Made by a program: the position numbers and the translations under genes
Source: UBA10649 sp037130755
GTDB taxonomy: Bacteria; Actinomycetota; Actinomycetes; S36-B12
Length of the DNA: 64,000 bases
NCBI GenBank assembly: GCA_037130755.1
Contig: JBAXSI010000011.1
Coordinates: 1 to 64,000, forward strand
Reading direction: 5' to 3'
Part shown: piece after piece, positions 10,322-18,355 of the stretch
Layout of the letters: each line of letters starts with the position of its first letter
Position numbering within the stretch: the stretch's first letter is position 1
Notes under the pieces: generated by a model
Database searches by the model: none
What the model saw: the letters and a program-made list of their open reading frames with translations, nothing else
Told to the model about the DNA's origin: nothing

Positions 10322-11404
10322 CTAGACGAAGCGGTCGAGGATGCTTGCCTCGGCGAGCCGGGACAGGCCGTCGCGAACCGAGCGCGCCCGTGCCTCGCCC
10401 ACGCCCTCGACCTGCTGGAGGTCCTCGGTGGTGGCCGCCAGCATCCGCGGCAGGCCCCCGAAGTGGCCGACGATGCGATCGTTGACGACGTCCGGCAGGC
10501 GGGGCACCCGCGCCAGCAGCCGGTAGCCACGGGGCGTGACGGACTGCTCGAGCGCCTCGGCACCGTCGGCGAAGCCGAACGCCCGCCCCACCCGCGTGAG
10601 CTCGAGGAGATCGGCCTCGCTCAGGGTGTCGAGCTCGTCGAGGCCCTTCTGCACGCCACGCTTCCTGCGGTTGCTGGCCGGCACCAGGTAGTCGCGCATG
10701 AGGAGGATGCGGTCCTTGTCCACGCCAGCGACCAGTTCGTTCAACTGCAGCGACAGCAGGCGGCCCTCGGTGCCGAGCTCGATCAGGTAGTTCACCACCT
10801 CGCGGTGGATGCGGCGGACCATCTCGGACCGCTGGGCCACGACGCAGACGTCGCGCACGGTGACTACGTCCTCGATCTCGAGCGCCGAGAGGGTCGAGCT
10901 GACCTCGTCGAGTCGTGACTTGTAGCGCTCCAGAGTGGCCAGCGCCTGGTTCGCGCGCGAGAGGATCTCTGCGGAATCGTCCAGGACATGCCGCCGGCCA
11001 TCGACGTACACGGCGACGATGTTCATCGACTTGCTGACAGCGATGACGGGGTGTCCCGTCTGTCGCGACACCCGATCGGCGGTGCGGTGGCGGGTACCGG
11101 TCTCGTCGGTGGGCAAGGACGGGTCGGGCATCAGCTGCACCGCGGCCCAGACGATCAGCTGGGCCTGGGCATCGAGAACGATGGCGCCGTCCATCTTCGA
11201 CAGCTCGCGCAGCCGGGTCGCAGAGAAGGGGACGTTCAAGGAGAAGCCGCCGTTGACCACCTGGTCGACGGAGCGGTCCGAGCCGAGGACGATCAGCGCG
11301 CCCGTGCGGCCGCGCAGGATCCGCTCGAGCCCGTCGCGCAGGGCAGTGCCCGGCGCAACCATGGCCAGGACCTCGCGGATGCGGTTCTCTGCCTCGGTGC
11401 TCAT
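10322..11404 (-). CDS. disA: DNA integrity scanning protein, diadenylate cyclase DisA
   Basis: Makes c-di-AMP from two ATP while scanning DNA for branched intermediates. It is 360 aa and octameric in known members. The DAC domain carries the catalytic DGA at residues 72-74 and RHRTA at 105-109. A long helical spine follows, and the C-terminal helix-hairpin-helix DNA-binding segment (VEGVGEARARSVRDGL) is intact. Its ATG overlaps the radA stop by 4 nt; radA-disA pairing is common, and RadA is reported to modulate DisA in other bacteria. The gene ends against the 84-nt palindrome at 10238-10321. Confidence 0.97.
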   Translation of the reverse strand: MSTEAENRIREVLAMVAPGTALRDGLERILRGRTGALIVLGSDRSVDQVVNGGFSLNVPFSATRLRELSKMDGAIVLDAQAQLIVWAAVQLMPDPSLPTDETGTRHRTADRVSRQTGHPVIAVSKSMNIVAVYVDGRRHVLDDSAEILSRANQALATLERYKSRLDEVSSTLSALEIEDVVTVRDVCVVAQRSEMVRRIHREVVNYLIELGTEGRLLSLQLNELVAGVDKDRILLMRDYLVPASNRRKRGVQKGLDELDTLSEADLLELTRVGRAFGFADGAEALEQSVTPRGYRLLARVPRLPDVVNDRIVGHFGGLPRMLAATTEDLQQVEGVGEARARSVRDGLSRLAEASILDRFV

Positions 11405-12792
11405 GAGGACCCCCGTCGAGTAAGTGCGGTGACCGCTGCGATCGCCTCGTGGATCGTTCCGACCTCGTGAACGGTCATGCCGGTCGGGGGAGGCGTCGCG
11501 GCGCCCCGCGCTCGCAGCGCGCGAGCGGGCACGATCGCGTCGGTGAAGCCGAGCCGCTGCGCCTCGGTGAGCCGCCGCTCAAGTGACCCGATCGGGCGCA
11601 CGTCTCCGGCCAGTCCGATCTCGCCGAAGGCGACGAGTCCGGCGGGCAGGGCAGTGTCGGTGGCGCTGCTCGCGATGGCGAGCGCGACGGCCATGTCGGT
11701 GGCCGGCTCGGCGAGGCGCACCCCGCCGACGGTGGCCACGAAGCAGTCGGCTGTGGCCAGGCGGATCCCCGCGCGCCGCTCGAGCACGCCGAGCATCATC
11801 GCGATGCGCGCGGAGTCCAGGCCGCTGATGACCCGGCGGGGCTGCGGAGCGTTGGTCGGAGCGACCAAGGCCTGGACCTCGGCGACCAGGGGCCGGCGTC
11901 CTTCGATGGTGACGGTCACGCAGGTGCCCGGCGCCGGGTCGCGACGATCGCCCAGGAACAGGCCGCTGGGGTCGGCGAGCCCGACGATGCCGTCGTCCAC
12001 CAGCTCGAAGCAGCCGATCTCATCGGCCGGGCCGAACCGGTTCTTGACCGCTCGCACCAGCCGCAGCGGGCTCTGCCGGTCGCCTTCGAACGTGAGCACG
12101 ACATCGACGAGGTGCTCGAGCGTGCGCGGGCCCGCGACGGACCCGTCCTTGGTGACATGGCCGACGAGCACGACGGTGATGTCGCGCGCCTTCGCGACGG
12201 CGATGAGCGACGCGGCCACCTCCTTGATCTGCGTCACGCCGCCCGACGCTCCATCGACCTGGCCGCTGCTGATCGTTTGGACCGAGTCGAGGATCAGCAG
12301 GGTCGGCTGCGTGACGTCGATCTGCCCGAGAACGCTGCCGAGGTCGGTCTCGGAGGCCAGGTAGAGCTCGTCGGCGACCGCATCGATGCGCTCGGCCCGC
12401 AGGCGTACCTGCGCAGCGGACTCCTCGCCGGTGATGTACAGAGCGCGTCGGCCCGTCCGCGCCCAGGTGGCGGCGGTATCGAGGAGCAGCGTGGACTTGC
12501 CGACCCCAGGTTCGCCCGCGAGCAGGATGACCGCTCCGGGGACGAAGCCGCCGCCGAGCACCCGGTCGAGTTCGTCGCTGCCGCTCTTCACGGCGCGCGC
12601 AGACTCGATCTCGACGGAGCCGATCGGCACGGCGGGGCTGCTGGCAACGGTCGACGACGTGGTGCGCGCGCGCACCACGCCGACCTCCTCGACGGTGCCC
12701 CAGGCCTGGCACTCGCCGCATCGGCCGACCCACTTGGCCGCGGTCCAGCCGCAGTCCGTGCAGCGGAAGGCTGCCGCTTGCACCTTCGCCAC
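11401..12792 (-). CDS. radA: DNA repair protein RadA (Sms)
   Basis: RecA-like ATPase that helps process recombination intermediates. It is 463 aa from GTG 12792. The N-terminal zinc finger CTDCGWTAAKWVGRCGEC, Walker A GEPGVGKST, the RadA-specific KNRFG motif (in VKNRFGPADE) and the C-terminal Lon-protease-like domain are all present. I chose GTG at 12792 because GAGG lies about 7 nt upstream and the protein then starts just before the zinc finger. The longer frame upstream runs antiparallel through the preceding gene and looks like a shadow. It lies 4 nt after the Cys-rich gene and overlaps disA, so the three form an operon. Confidence 0.95.
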   Translation of the reverse strand: MAKVQAAAFRCTDCGWTAAKWVGRCGECQAWGTVEEVGVVRARTTSSTVASSPAVPIGSVEIESARAVKSGSDELDRVLGGGFVPGAVILLAGEPGVGKSTLLLDTAATWARTGRRALYITGEESAAQVRLRAERIDAVADELYLASETDLGSVLGQIDVTQPTLLILDSVQTISSGQVDGASGGVTQIKEVAASLIAVAKARDITVVLVGHVTKDGSVAGPRTLEHLVDVVLTFEGDRQSPLRLVRAVKNRFGPADEIGCFELVDDGIVGLADPSGLFLGDRRDPAPGTCVTVTIEGRRPLVAEVQALVAPTNAPQPRRVISGLDSARIAMMLGVLERRAGIRLATADCFVATVGGVRLAEPATDMAVALAIASSATDTALPAGLVAFGEIGLAGDVRPIGSLERRLTEAQRLGFTDAIVPARALRARGAATPPPTGMTVHEVGTIHEAIAAVTALTRRGSS

Positions 12793-12796
12793 GTTG

Positions 12797-13555
12797 CTAC
12801 CTCGGATCGGCAGGATGCGGTGTGAGGCCGAGGTCGAATCGCTTGGCCTCGAGCAGCAGCACGCGGGCGCGGCACAGTCGGGCCAGCTCGTCGTAGGCGG
12901 GCTGGCCGATGAGCGCCACGATCTCTTCACGGTTGGACACGTACACCGGCTCCGCGCCGACGTGGGCGTCGGTGTTGGACGAGCAGTACCACGGGAAGTC
13001 GTGTCCACCGGCGCCCCAGTCGCGCCGCTGGTACTCGCCCAGGACGATGACGAGCTGCTCGGTGTCGTCCTCGTACTTCTTGTTCTCGTACGAGCGCCGC
13101 ATGGGAAGCTGCCAGCAGACCTCGGGCTTGGTCTCGATGAACGAGACTCCCTCCGAGACCGCGAGGTGGTGGAGGGCGCAGCCATACCCGCCGGCGAAGT
13201 CCTTGTCATTGTGGAAGATGCAGGCGCCCTTGACGACGCGGGTCTTCTCGCCGCCGTCCTCGGGCTCGGTCCAGCCCTTCTTCAGACCGGTGCTGTGGCG
13301 CTGCCAGAGCTCGGGGGTGAGCTTGTCGACCCAGGCAGCCACGCGCTTCTTGTCCTTCTTGCCGGAGAAGTGCGCGCCGTGGACGCAGCAGCCGGCATCC
13401 GGGCGGGCGGCGTCGATGCCCTGGCAGCCGTTCCCGAAGATGCAGGTCCAGCGCGACGTGAGCCACGTGAGGTCGGCCTTGATCAGGTGACGCTTGTCGG
13501 CAGGGTCGTCGAACTCGACCCACTGGCGCGGGAAGTCAAGGGGAACCTCGGGCAT
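12797..13555 (-). CDS. Conserved cysteine-rich protein, first gene of radA-disA operon
   Basis: I do not recognise a characterised function. The 252-aa soluble protein has seven Cys in its first 150 residues: one in TCIFGNGC (two), AGCCVHG (two), KGACIFHN, GYGCALHH and PEVCWQLP. The CxCC-like clusters plus His resemble the metal or Fe-S binding layout of YkgJ/DUF3109-type proteins. The C-terminal region has an eighth Cys in WYCSSN and a ninth near LCRARV. ATG 13555 is preceded by TAGGCT with a 6-nt spacer, so the transcript is probably leaderless. It is followed 4 nt later by radA. Confidence 0.8.
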   Translation of the reverse strand: MPEVPLDFPRQWVEFDDPADKRHLIKADLTWLTSRWTCIFGNGCQGIDAARPDAGCCVHGAHFSGKKDKKRVAAWVDKLTPELWQRHSTGLKKGWTEPEDGGEKTRVVKGACIFHNDKDFAGGYGCALHHLAVSEGVSFIETKPEVCWQLPMRRSYENKKYEDDTEQLVIVLGEYQRRDWGAGGHDFPWYCSSNTDAHVGAEPVYVSNREEIVALIGQPAYDELARLCRARVLLLEAKRFDLGLTPHPADPR

Positions 13556-13561
13556 GACGAC

Positions 13562-13567
13562 AGCCTA
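13562..13567 (-). promoter_or_regulatory. -10 box TAGGCT, leaderless start of Cys-rich/radA/disA operon
   Basis: On the minus strand, TAGGCT ends 6 nt before ATG 13555. It sits back to back with the ppx -10 box at 13629-13634, so one 85-bp region serves both directions. Confidence 0.6.
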
Positions 13568-13628
13568 CGTGCTTCGGGTGACGTCGCGGCAAAGCCGATC
13601 CACCGGTGCGGCGGCCGGTCGATGCCGA

Positions 13629-13634
13629 TAGTTT
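13629..13634 (+). promoter_or_regulatory. -10 box TAGTTT, leaderless start of ppx
   Basis: TAGTTT ends 6 nt before GTG 13641. No Shine-Dalgarno sequence is present and no clear -35 is seen. Confidence 0.6.
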
Positions 13635-13640
13635 CGCTCT

Positions 13641-14570
13641 GTGCGACTCGGCGTACTCGATCTCGGCTCCAACACGGTGCACCTCCTGTTGGTGGATGCC
13701 CACTATGGGGCTGCCCCCGTCCCGGCCTCCAAGATGAAGATCCCGCTGCGGCTCTCCGAGCACCTCAATGCGGACGGCAGCGTCGACGAGGTCGCGATCG
13801 CCACGCTGCTCGACTTCGTATCCGAGGGACAGAAGCTTGCCGAGGACAAGGGCGCGACGGAGATCATGGCCTTCGCCACCTCGGCGATCCGCGAGGCGAC
13901 CAACGGCGAGGACGTCCTCCGCCAGCTCCACGAGCGGTCCGGCCTCGACATCCAGGTCCTGTCCGGGGAGGACGAGGCCCGCATGACCTTCCTGGCCGCC
14001 CGCCGCTGGTTCGGGTGGTCCAGCGGCCGCATCCTGCTGCTCGACATCGGTGGCGGCTCGCTGGAGATCGCGTCAGGCACCGATGAGGAGCCCGACACGG
14101 CCGTCTCGGTGCCGCTCGGCGCCGGTCGGATGACCCGAGACTTCCTGCAGGGCGATCCGCCAACCCCGGACTCCGTGCGCGAGCTTCGTCGTCATGCCCG
14201 GGCCCGCATCGCCGAGGTGGTGGGCCGGGTCCGCCGTCACGGGGAGGCGCGGGTGGCGGTCGCCACCTCCAAGACGTTCAAGCAGCTGGCCCGCATCGGT
14301 GGCGCGCCGCCGTCCGGTGACGACATGTACATGCACCGGGTCCTGCGTGTGGATGACCTTCGCGACATCGTGCCCAGGCTGGCCGGGATGACCGCAGCCG
14401 AGCGCAGCAGGATCCCGGGCGTCTCCGAGGGCCGGTCGGCACAGATGGTCGCCGGAGCAATCGTCGCCGAGGCGGCGATGGACCTGTTCGAGCTCGAGGA
14501 GCTGGTCATCTGCCCCTGGGCCCTTCGCGAGGGACTCATCCTGCGCCGGCTGGACGGACTGCCCAAGTGA
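13641..14570 (+). CDS. Exopolyphosphatase / guanosine pentaphosphatase (Ppx/GppA family)
   Basis: ASKHA-fold phosphatase that trims inorganic polyphosphate or converts pppGpp to ppGpp. At 309 aa it is the short, single-module form common in actinobacteria, without the C-terminal HD-like domains of E. coli Ppx. The phosphate-1 loop VLDLGSNTVHLL (residues 5-16), catalytic Glu region in LSGEDEARMT and phosphate-2 loop LLDIGGGSLE are present. The GTG start follows a -10 box with 6-nt spacing. Its stop overlaps the P-type ATPase start by GTGA. Whether poly-P or pppGpp is the main substrate cannot be decided. Confidence 0.92.
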   Translation: MRLGVLDLGSNTVHLLLVDAHYGAAPVPASKMKIPLRLSEHLNADGSVDEVAIATLLDFVSEGQKLAEDKGATEIMAFATSAIREATNGEDVLRQLHERSGLDIQVLSGEDEARMTFLAARRWFGWSSGRILLLDIGGGSLEIASGTDEEPDTAVSVPLGAGRMTRDFLQGDPPTPDSVRELRRHARARIAEVVGRVRRHGEARVAVATSKTFKQLARIGGAPPSGDDMYMHRVLRVDDLRDIVPRLAGMTAAERSRIPGVSEGRSAQMVAGAIVAEAAMDLFELEELVICPWALREGLILRRLDGLPK

Positions 14571-16912
14571 CCGAGGTCGCGACGGTCGATCACGCGATCG
14601 GCCTGACGACGGCCCAGGTCGCCGATCGGGTCGCGCGCGGCGAGATCAACGCGGCGCCCGATGCTCGCAGCCGATCGCTCAAGGACATCATTCGGGCCAA
14701 CACCCTCACCTGGTTCAACGGCCTGATCGGCACGCTGTGGGTGCTGATGCTGATCGTCGCGCCTATCCAGGACTCGCTCTTCGGCTTCATCATCGTCGCG
14801 AACACGGCCATCGGCATCGTCCAGGAGTGGCGTGCGTCCCGGACCCTCGCGAAGCTGGCCGTCATCGGCGAGGCCAAGCCGACGGTGCGGCGTGACGGCG
14901 CCGACGTCGCTGTCAGTCCGCACGACGTGGTGCTCGACGACATCATCGTCCTGACGACCGGGGACCAGCTCGTCGTCGACGGCGTGGTGCTGGGCGCAGA
15001 CGGCCTCGAGATCGACGAGAGCCTGCTCACCGGCGAGGCCGATCCGGTCGACAAGGACCCCGGGCAGGAGGCGATGTCCGGCTCGTTCGTCGTCGCCGGC
15101 TCCGGCCTTTACCAGGCCACCCGAGTCGGACGGGACTCGTTCGCATCGGGACTCACCGAGCAGGCCAAGAAGTTCCATCTCACGAACTCCGAGCTCCGGG
15201 ACGCCATCAACGGGTTCATCCGCGGCATCTCGTTCATGCTCGTGCCCATCGGGCTGCTCCTGCTGTGGTCACAGCTCGTGCGTGCCGACCTGCCGTGGAA
15301 GGTCGCCGTTCGCGGCACCATCGCGGGTGTCATCACGATGGTGCCCGAGGGCCTGGTGCTCCTGACGAGCATCGCCATGGCCGTCTCCGTCATCCGGCTG
15401 GCGCAAAAGCGCGTTCTCGTGCAGGACATGCCCGCGGTCGAGGTGCTCGCGCGCGTCGACACCATCTGCGTCGACAAGACAGGCACCCTGACCGAGCCCG
15501 GGATGCGAGTACGCGAGGTGCGCACGATCAACGGCGCCTCGTCCACGGCAGTCCCGCTCGAGCAGGTGCTGGGCGCTCTGGGCGCCAGCGAGGCGAACCC
15601 CAATCCGACGTTGGCGGCCATCGCTGAGGCCTACCCGTCACCGGGCTGGTCGGTCACGCAGACGGTTCCGTTCTCGAGCGCGCGCAAGTGGTCGGCGGCG
15701 TCCTTCGGCGGTCACGGCGCGTGGCTGCTCGGCGCACCCGAGATGGTGGCGCCCGACGACGCGAGCGCCCTCGCCCAGGCAGAGTCCGCGGCTGGCGACG
15801 GTGCTCGCGTCCTGCTGCTCGCCGAGGGTCGGGGAGTGCCGTCCGCCGAAGAGGGCACCGGACCGGTCACGCCGATCGCGCTGGTGATCATCAACCAGCA
15901 GCTTCGCCCAGACGCTGCGGAGACCGTCGCGTACTTCCTCGAGCAGGACGTGTCCGTCAAGGTGATCTCCGGCGACAACGCGGCCACCGTCGGCGCCATC
16001 GCGGCCCTTGCCGGCGTTCCGGGTGCGGACGCCCCGTTCGATGCTCGGGAACTGCCCACCGATACCGCAGAGCTCGCCGACATCATGGCGACGACCAGCG
16101 TCTTCGGGCGGGTCACGCCGCTGCAGAAGCAGCAGATGGTCGACGCCCTGCACCTTCGCAAGTCCACGGTGGCGATGACCGGCGACGGCGTCAACGACGT
16201 GCTCGCGCTGAAGAACGCCGATCTCGGCATCGCCATGGGGTCGGGTTCGGGAGCAACTCGTGCTGTGGCACAACTGGTGCTGCTCGACAACAAGTGGTCG
16301 GTCATGCCCAGCGTGGTCGCCGAGGGCCGGCGCGTGCTGGGCAACATCGAACGGGTGTCGGACGTCTTCCTGACGAAAACGACCTACGCCGTGGTCTTCT
16401 CGTTGATGACCGCACTGTTCGCGGTGGCCTTCCCCTTCCTGCCGCGCCACCTGTCGCTCATCGGTGGCCTGACCATCGGCATCCCCGCCTTCTTCCTTGC
16501 CCTGATGCCGAACACCGAGCGGTTCCGGCCGGGATTCCTGCGACGCGTCCTGCTCTTCGCGATTCCCTCCGGGATCATCTGCGCGGCCGCCTCGCTGACG
16601 ACGTATGCCGTCGCGCTGAAGCTCAACGAGCCCCTGCTTGCTGCGCAGTGCGCGGCCACGACGACGCTCTTCATCGTCGGCATCTCGGTGCTCACGCAGT
16701 CCGCTCGACCGCTGAACTGGATCCGCATCGGCATCGTTGGATCGATGGTCGTGGCCTTCTTCGGAGTGCTCTGGATCCCGTGGTTCTCCAAGTTCTTCGC
16801 GCTGACGCTCGGCGCGGAGAAGTACACCGCGGTCGCTGTCGTCGTGGGTCTGATCGGCGCCTTCCTCGTGTGGATCGCTGCGCTGATCACCGACCGTTGG
16901 CGGCGGGCGTGA
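14567..16912 (+). CDS. P-type cation-transporting ATPase, CtpE-like
   Basis: An ATP-driven cation pump of 781 aa. The actuator TGE loop lies in LLTGEADP, the phosphorylated Asp is D303 in DKTGTLT, and the hinge motif TGDGVNDVLALKNAD is intact. It lacks N-terminal metal-binding CxxC domains, so it is not a Cu/Zn-type pump. Ten or so membrane helices are expected, with a C-terminal block of helices from about residue 600. Sequence runs such as RANTLTWFN, NIERVSDVFLTKT and GIPAFFLALMPN resemble mycobacterial CtpE, reported to take up Ca2+. Coupled by GTGA to ppx upstream and to the TIM-barrel gene downstream. Confidence 0.9.
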   Translation: MTEVATVDHAIGLTTAQVADRVARGEINAAPDARSRSLKDIIRANTLTWFNGLIGTLWVLMLIVAPIQDSLFGFIIVANTAIGIVQEWRASRTLAKLAVIGEAKPTVRRDGADVAVSPHDVVLDDIIVLTTGDQLVVDGVVLGADGLEIDESLLTGEADPVDKDPGQEAMSGSFVVAGSGLYQATRVGRDSFASGLTEQAKKFHLTNSELRDAINGFIRGISFMLVPIGLLLLWSQLVRADLPWKVAVRGTIAGVITMVPEGLVLLTSIAMAVSVIRLAQKRVLVQDMPAVEVLARVDTICVDKTGTLTEPGMRVREVRTINGASSTAVPLEQVLGALGASEANPNPTLAAIAEAYPSPGWSVTQTVPFSSARKWSAASFGGHGAWLLGAPEMVAPDDASALAQAESAAGDGARVLLLAEGRGVPSAEEGTGPVTPIALVIINQQLRPDAAETVAYFLEQDVSVKVISGDNAATVGAIAALAGVPGADAPFDARELPTDTAELADIMATTSVFGRVTPLQKQQMVDALHLRKSTVAMTGDGVNDVLALKNADLGIAMGSGSGATRAVAQLVLLDNKWSVMPSVVAEGRRVLGNIERVSDVFLTKTTYAVVFSLMTALFAVAFPFLPRHLSLIGGLTIGIPAFFLALMPNTERFRPGFLRRVLLFAIPSGIICAAASLTTYAVALKLNEPLLAAQCAATTTLFIVGISVLTQSARPLNWIRIGIVGSMVVAFFGVLWIPWFSKFFALTLGAEKYTAVAVVVGLIGAFLVWIAALITDRWRRA

Positions 16913-17685
16913 CCATCGCGGTCGGCCTGTCGACCTCGTCGGTATTTCCCGAGTCGACGCCGGCTGCGTTCGAGATCGCCGCGAAGCTCGGCTTCGACGG
17001 CGTCGAGGTGATGGTCGGCACCGACACCACGAGCCAGGACCCAGAGACGCTCAAGGCGCTGTCCGACCACTACCAGTTGCCGATCCTGTCGATCCACGCT
17101 CCTTGCCTGCTCGTGACCCAACGGGTGTGGGGGACCGACCCCTGGGGCAAGCTCCAGCGCGCGCAGTCGGCGGCAGAACGGGTGGGTGCTCGCACGGTTG
17201 TCGTCCACCCGCCGTTCCGTTGGCAGCGCGACTACGCGCGTGACTTCGTGACGGGCCTTGAGCGCATGCGCTCGGAGACCGACATCGTGTTCGCCGTCGA
17301 GAACATGTACCCGTGGCGGGCCGGACCGGGATCCGTGGCTGCCTACCTGCCCGACTGGGACGTCCGCAACGACGACTACCCGGCCACCACCTTGGACCTG
17401 TCGCATACGGCCGTGTCGCGCACCGACGCCGTCGAGATGGCGCGCGACCTCGCCGATCGGCTGTCGCATGTGCACCTGGCCGACGGCACCGACTCCGCGC
17501 GCGACGAGCATCTCATCCCCGGTCGTGGCGACCAGCCGGTGGCCGAGGTGCTCGACCTGCTGGTCACCTCCGGATTCAGCGGCTCGGTGATTCTGGAAGT
17601 GAGCACCCGCCGCTGTCCGGACCGGGCAACCAGGGAAAACGACCTCGCAGAGGCACTCGCCTTCGCCCGGCAGCGCCTAGTCTGA
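16909..17685 (+). CDS. Sugar phosphate isomerase/epimerase family TIM-barrel protein
   Basis: A 258-aa AP-endonuclease-2/xylose-isomerase-like TIM barrel. Metal-ligand candidates fit the fold: His in SIHAPCLL, His in VVHPPFRWQ, Glu in FAVENMYP, Asp and His in LDLSHTAV, His in HVHLADG, and a late Glu in ILEVSTRR. The substrate is unknown. An equivalent gene lies near ppx and proC in mycobacteria, so position supports orthology but not a reaction. GTG at 16909 overlaps the ATPase stop by 4 nt. A -10 box for the next gene overlaps its stop codon. Confidence 0.85.
   Translation: MTIAVGLSTSSVFPESTPAAFEIAAKLGFDGVEVMVGTDTTSQDPETLKALSDHYQLPILSIHAPCLLVTQRVWGTDPWGKLQRAQSAAERVGARTVVVHPPFRWQRDYARDFVTGLERMRSETDIVFAVENMYPWRAGPGSVAAYLPDWDVRNDDYPATTLDLSHTAVSRTDAVEMARDLADRLSHVHLADGTDSARDEHLIPGRGDQPVAEVLDLLVTSGFSGSVILEVSTRRCPDRATRENDLAEALAFARQRLV
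17678..17683 (+). promoter_or_regulatory. -10 box TAGTCT, sets leaderless start of TetR gene
   Basis: TAGTCT covers the end of the preceding gene and ends 6 nt before GTG 17690. The earlier GTG at 17687 would be only 3 nt away, so 17690 is preferred. Confidence 0.55.
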
Positions 17686-17689
17686 AGTG

Positions 17690-18352
17690 GTGGCCATCGA
17701 ACCGCGACTGCCTGGGCCGTCGCCGCAGGACGCCGCGAGTGCGGTTGTTCAGGCGGCTCGACTCGCCTTCGCCTCGAGGGGCTACGCGCACACCACGATG
17801 AAGGGCGTCGCTGCGGCGGCTGGCGTGGCGCCTGGGGTGGTCAAGTCCCTGTACAGCAACAAGGAGCGGCTGTTCGCCGCAGTGATCCGACTGCCGTTCG
17901 ATCCGGCCAAGGCGGTGCCCGAGTTGATCGCGCCCGGCCTGGACGGCATGGGCGACCGGCTCGTCAAGATGACCTTGACGTTGATGGGCGACGAGAAGGT
18001 CCGCAGCGACCTCACCAAGCTGCTCACCTCCGAGGGCACCGCATCGGCCTCGAGCACGGCTGCGCGCGCCGCGATGTCCGCCGAGGGCTCGCCCGTCGCA
18101 CTGACGCAGCTTCGTGCAGTCGCCGAGTACCTGCAGGCGACGGTGCTCGATCCGGTCGTGTCGACGTTCGGCGTGCCCGACGCGCGCCTTCGAGCGACGC
18201 TCATCTCGTCGTACCTGGTGGGCATCGCGATGACCCGTTACCTGCTGAAGATCGAACCGCTGGCCTCGGCGACGGACGACGAGGTGGTGAGCCTCGTGGG
18301 CCCAACGATCCAGGAGCTCCTCGATCCCACCCGTCGGCCGGGGACGTCCTGA
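17690..18352 (+). CDS. TetR-family transcriptional regulator
   Basis: A 220-aa TetR-type regulator. The N-terminal helix-turn-helix spans about residues 15-60 and reads FASRGYAHTTMKGVAAAAG, then GVVKSLYSNKERLFAAV, where YSNKE replaces the usual YxxF-x-KE. The C-terminal ligand domain resembles the generic tetracyclin_repressor_C_37-like group and has helical ends around VVSTFGVPDARLRA. The ligand is unknown. The gene is followed 3 nt later by the proline dehydrogenase-like gene and may control that gene or itself. GTG 17690 was chosen from the -10 spacing. Confidence 0.9.
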   Translation: MAIEPRLPGPSPQDAASAVVQAARLAFASRGYAHTTMKGVAAAAGVAPGVVKSLYSNKERLFAAVIRLPFDPAKAVPELIAPGLDGMGDRLVKMTLTLMGDEKVRSDLTKLLTSEGTASASSTAARAAMSAEGSPVALTQLRAVAEYLQATVLDPVVSTFGVPDARLRATLISSYLVGIAMTRYLLKIEPLASATDDEVVSLVGPTIQELLDPTRRPGTS

Positions 18353-18355
18353 CCC

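Noticed and set aside
12793..13209. N-terminal extension of RadA by 139 residues
   Set aside because: The added sequence is Ser/Arg/Thr-rich shadow of the upstream Cys-rich gene; the zinc finger follows GTG 12792 directly.
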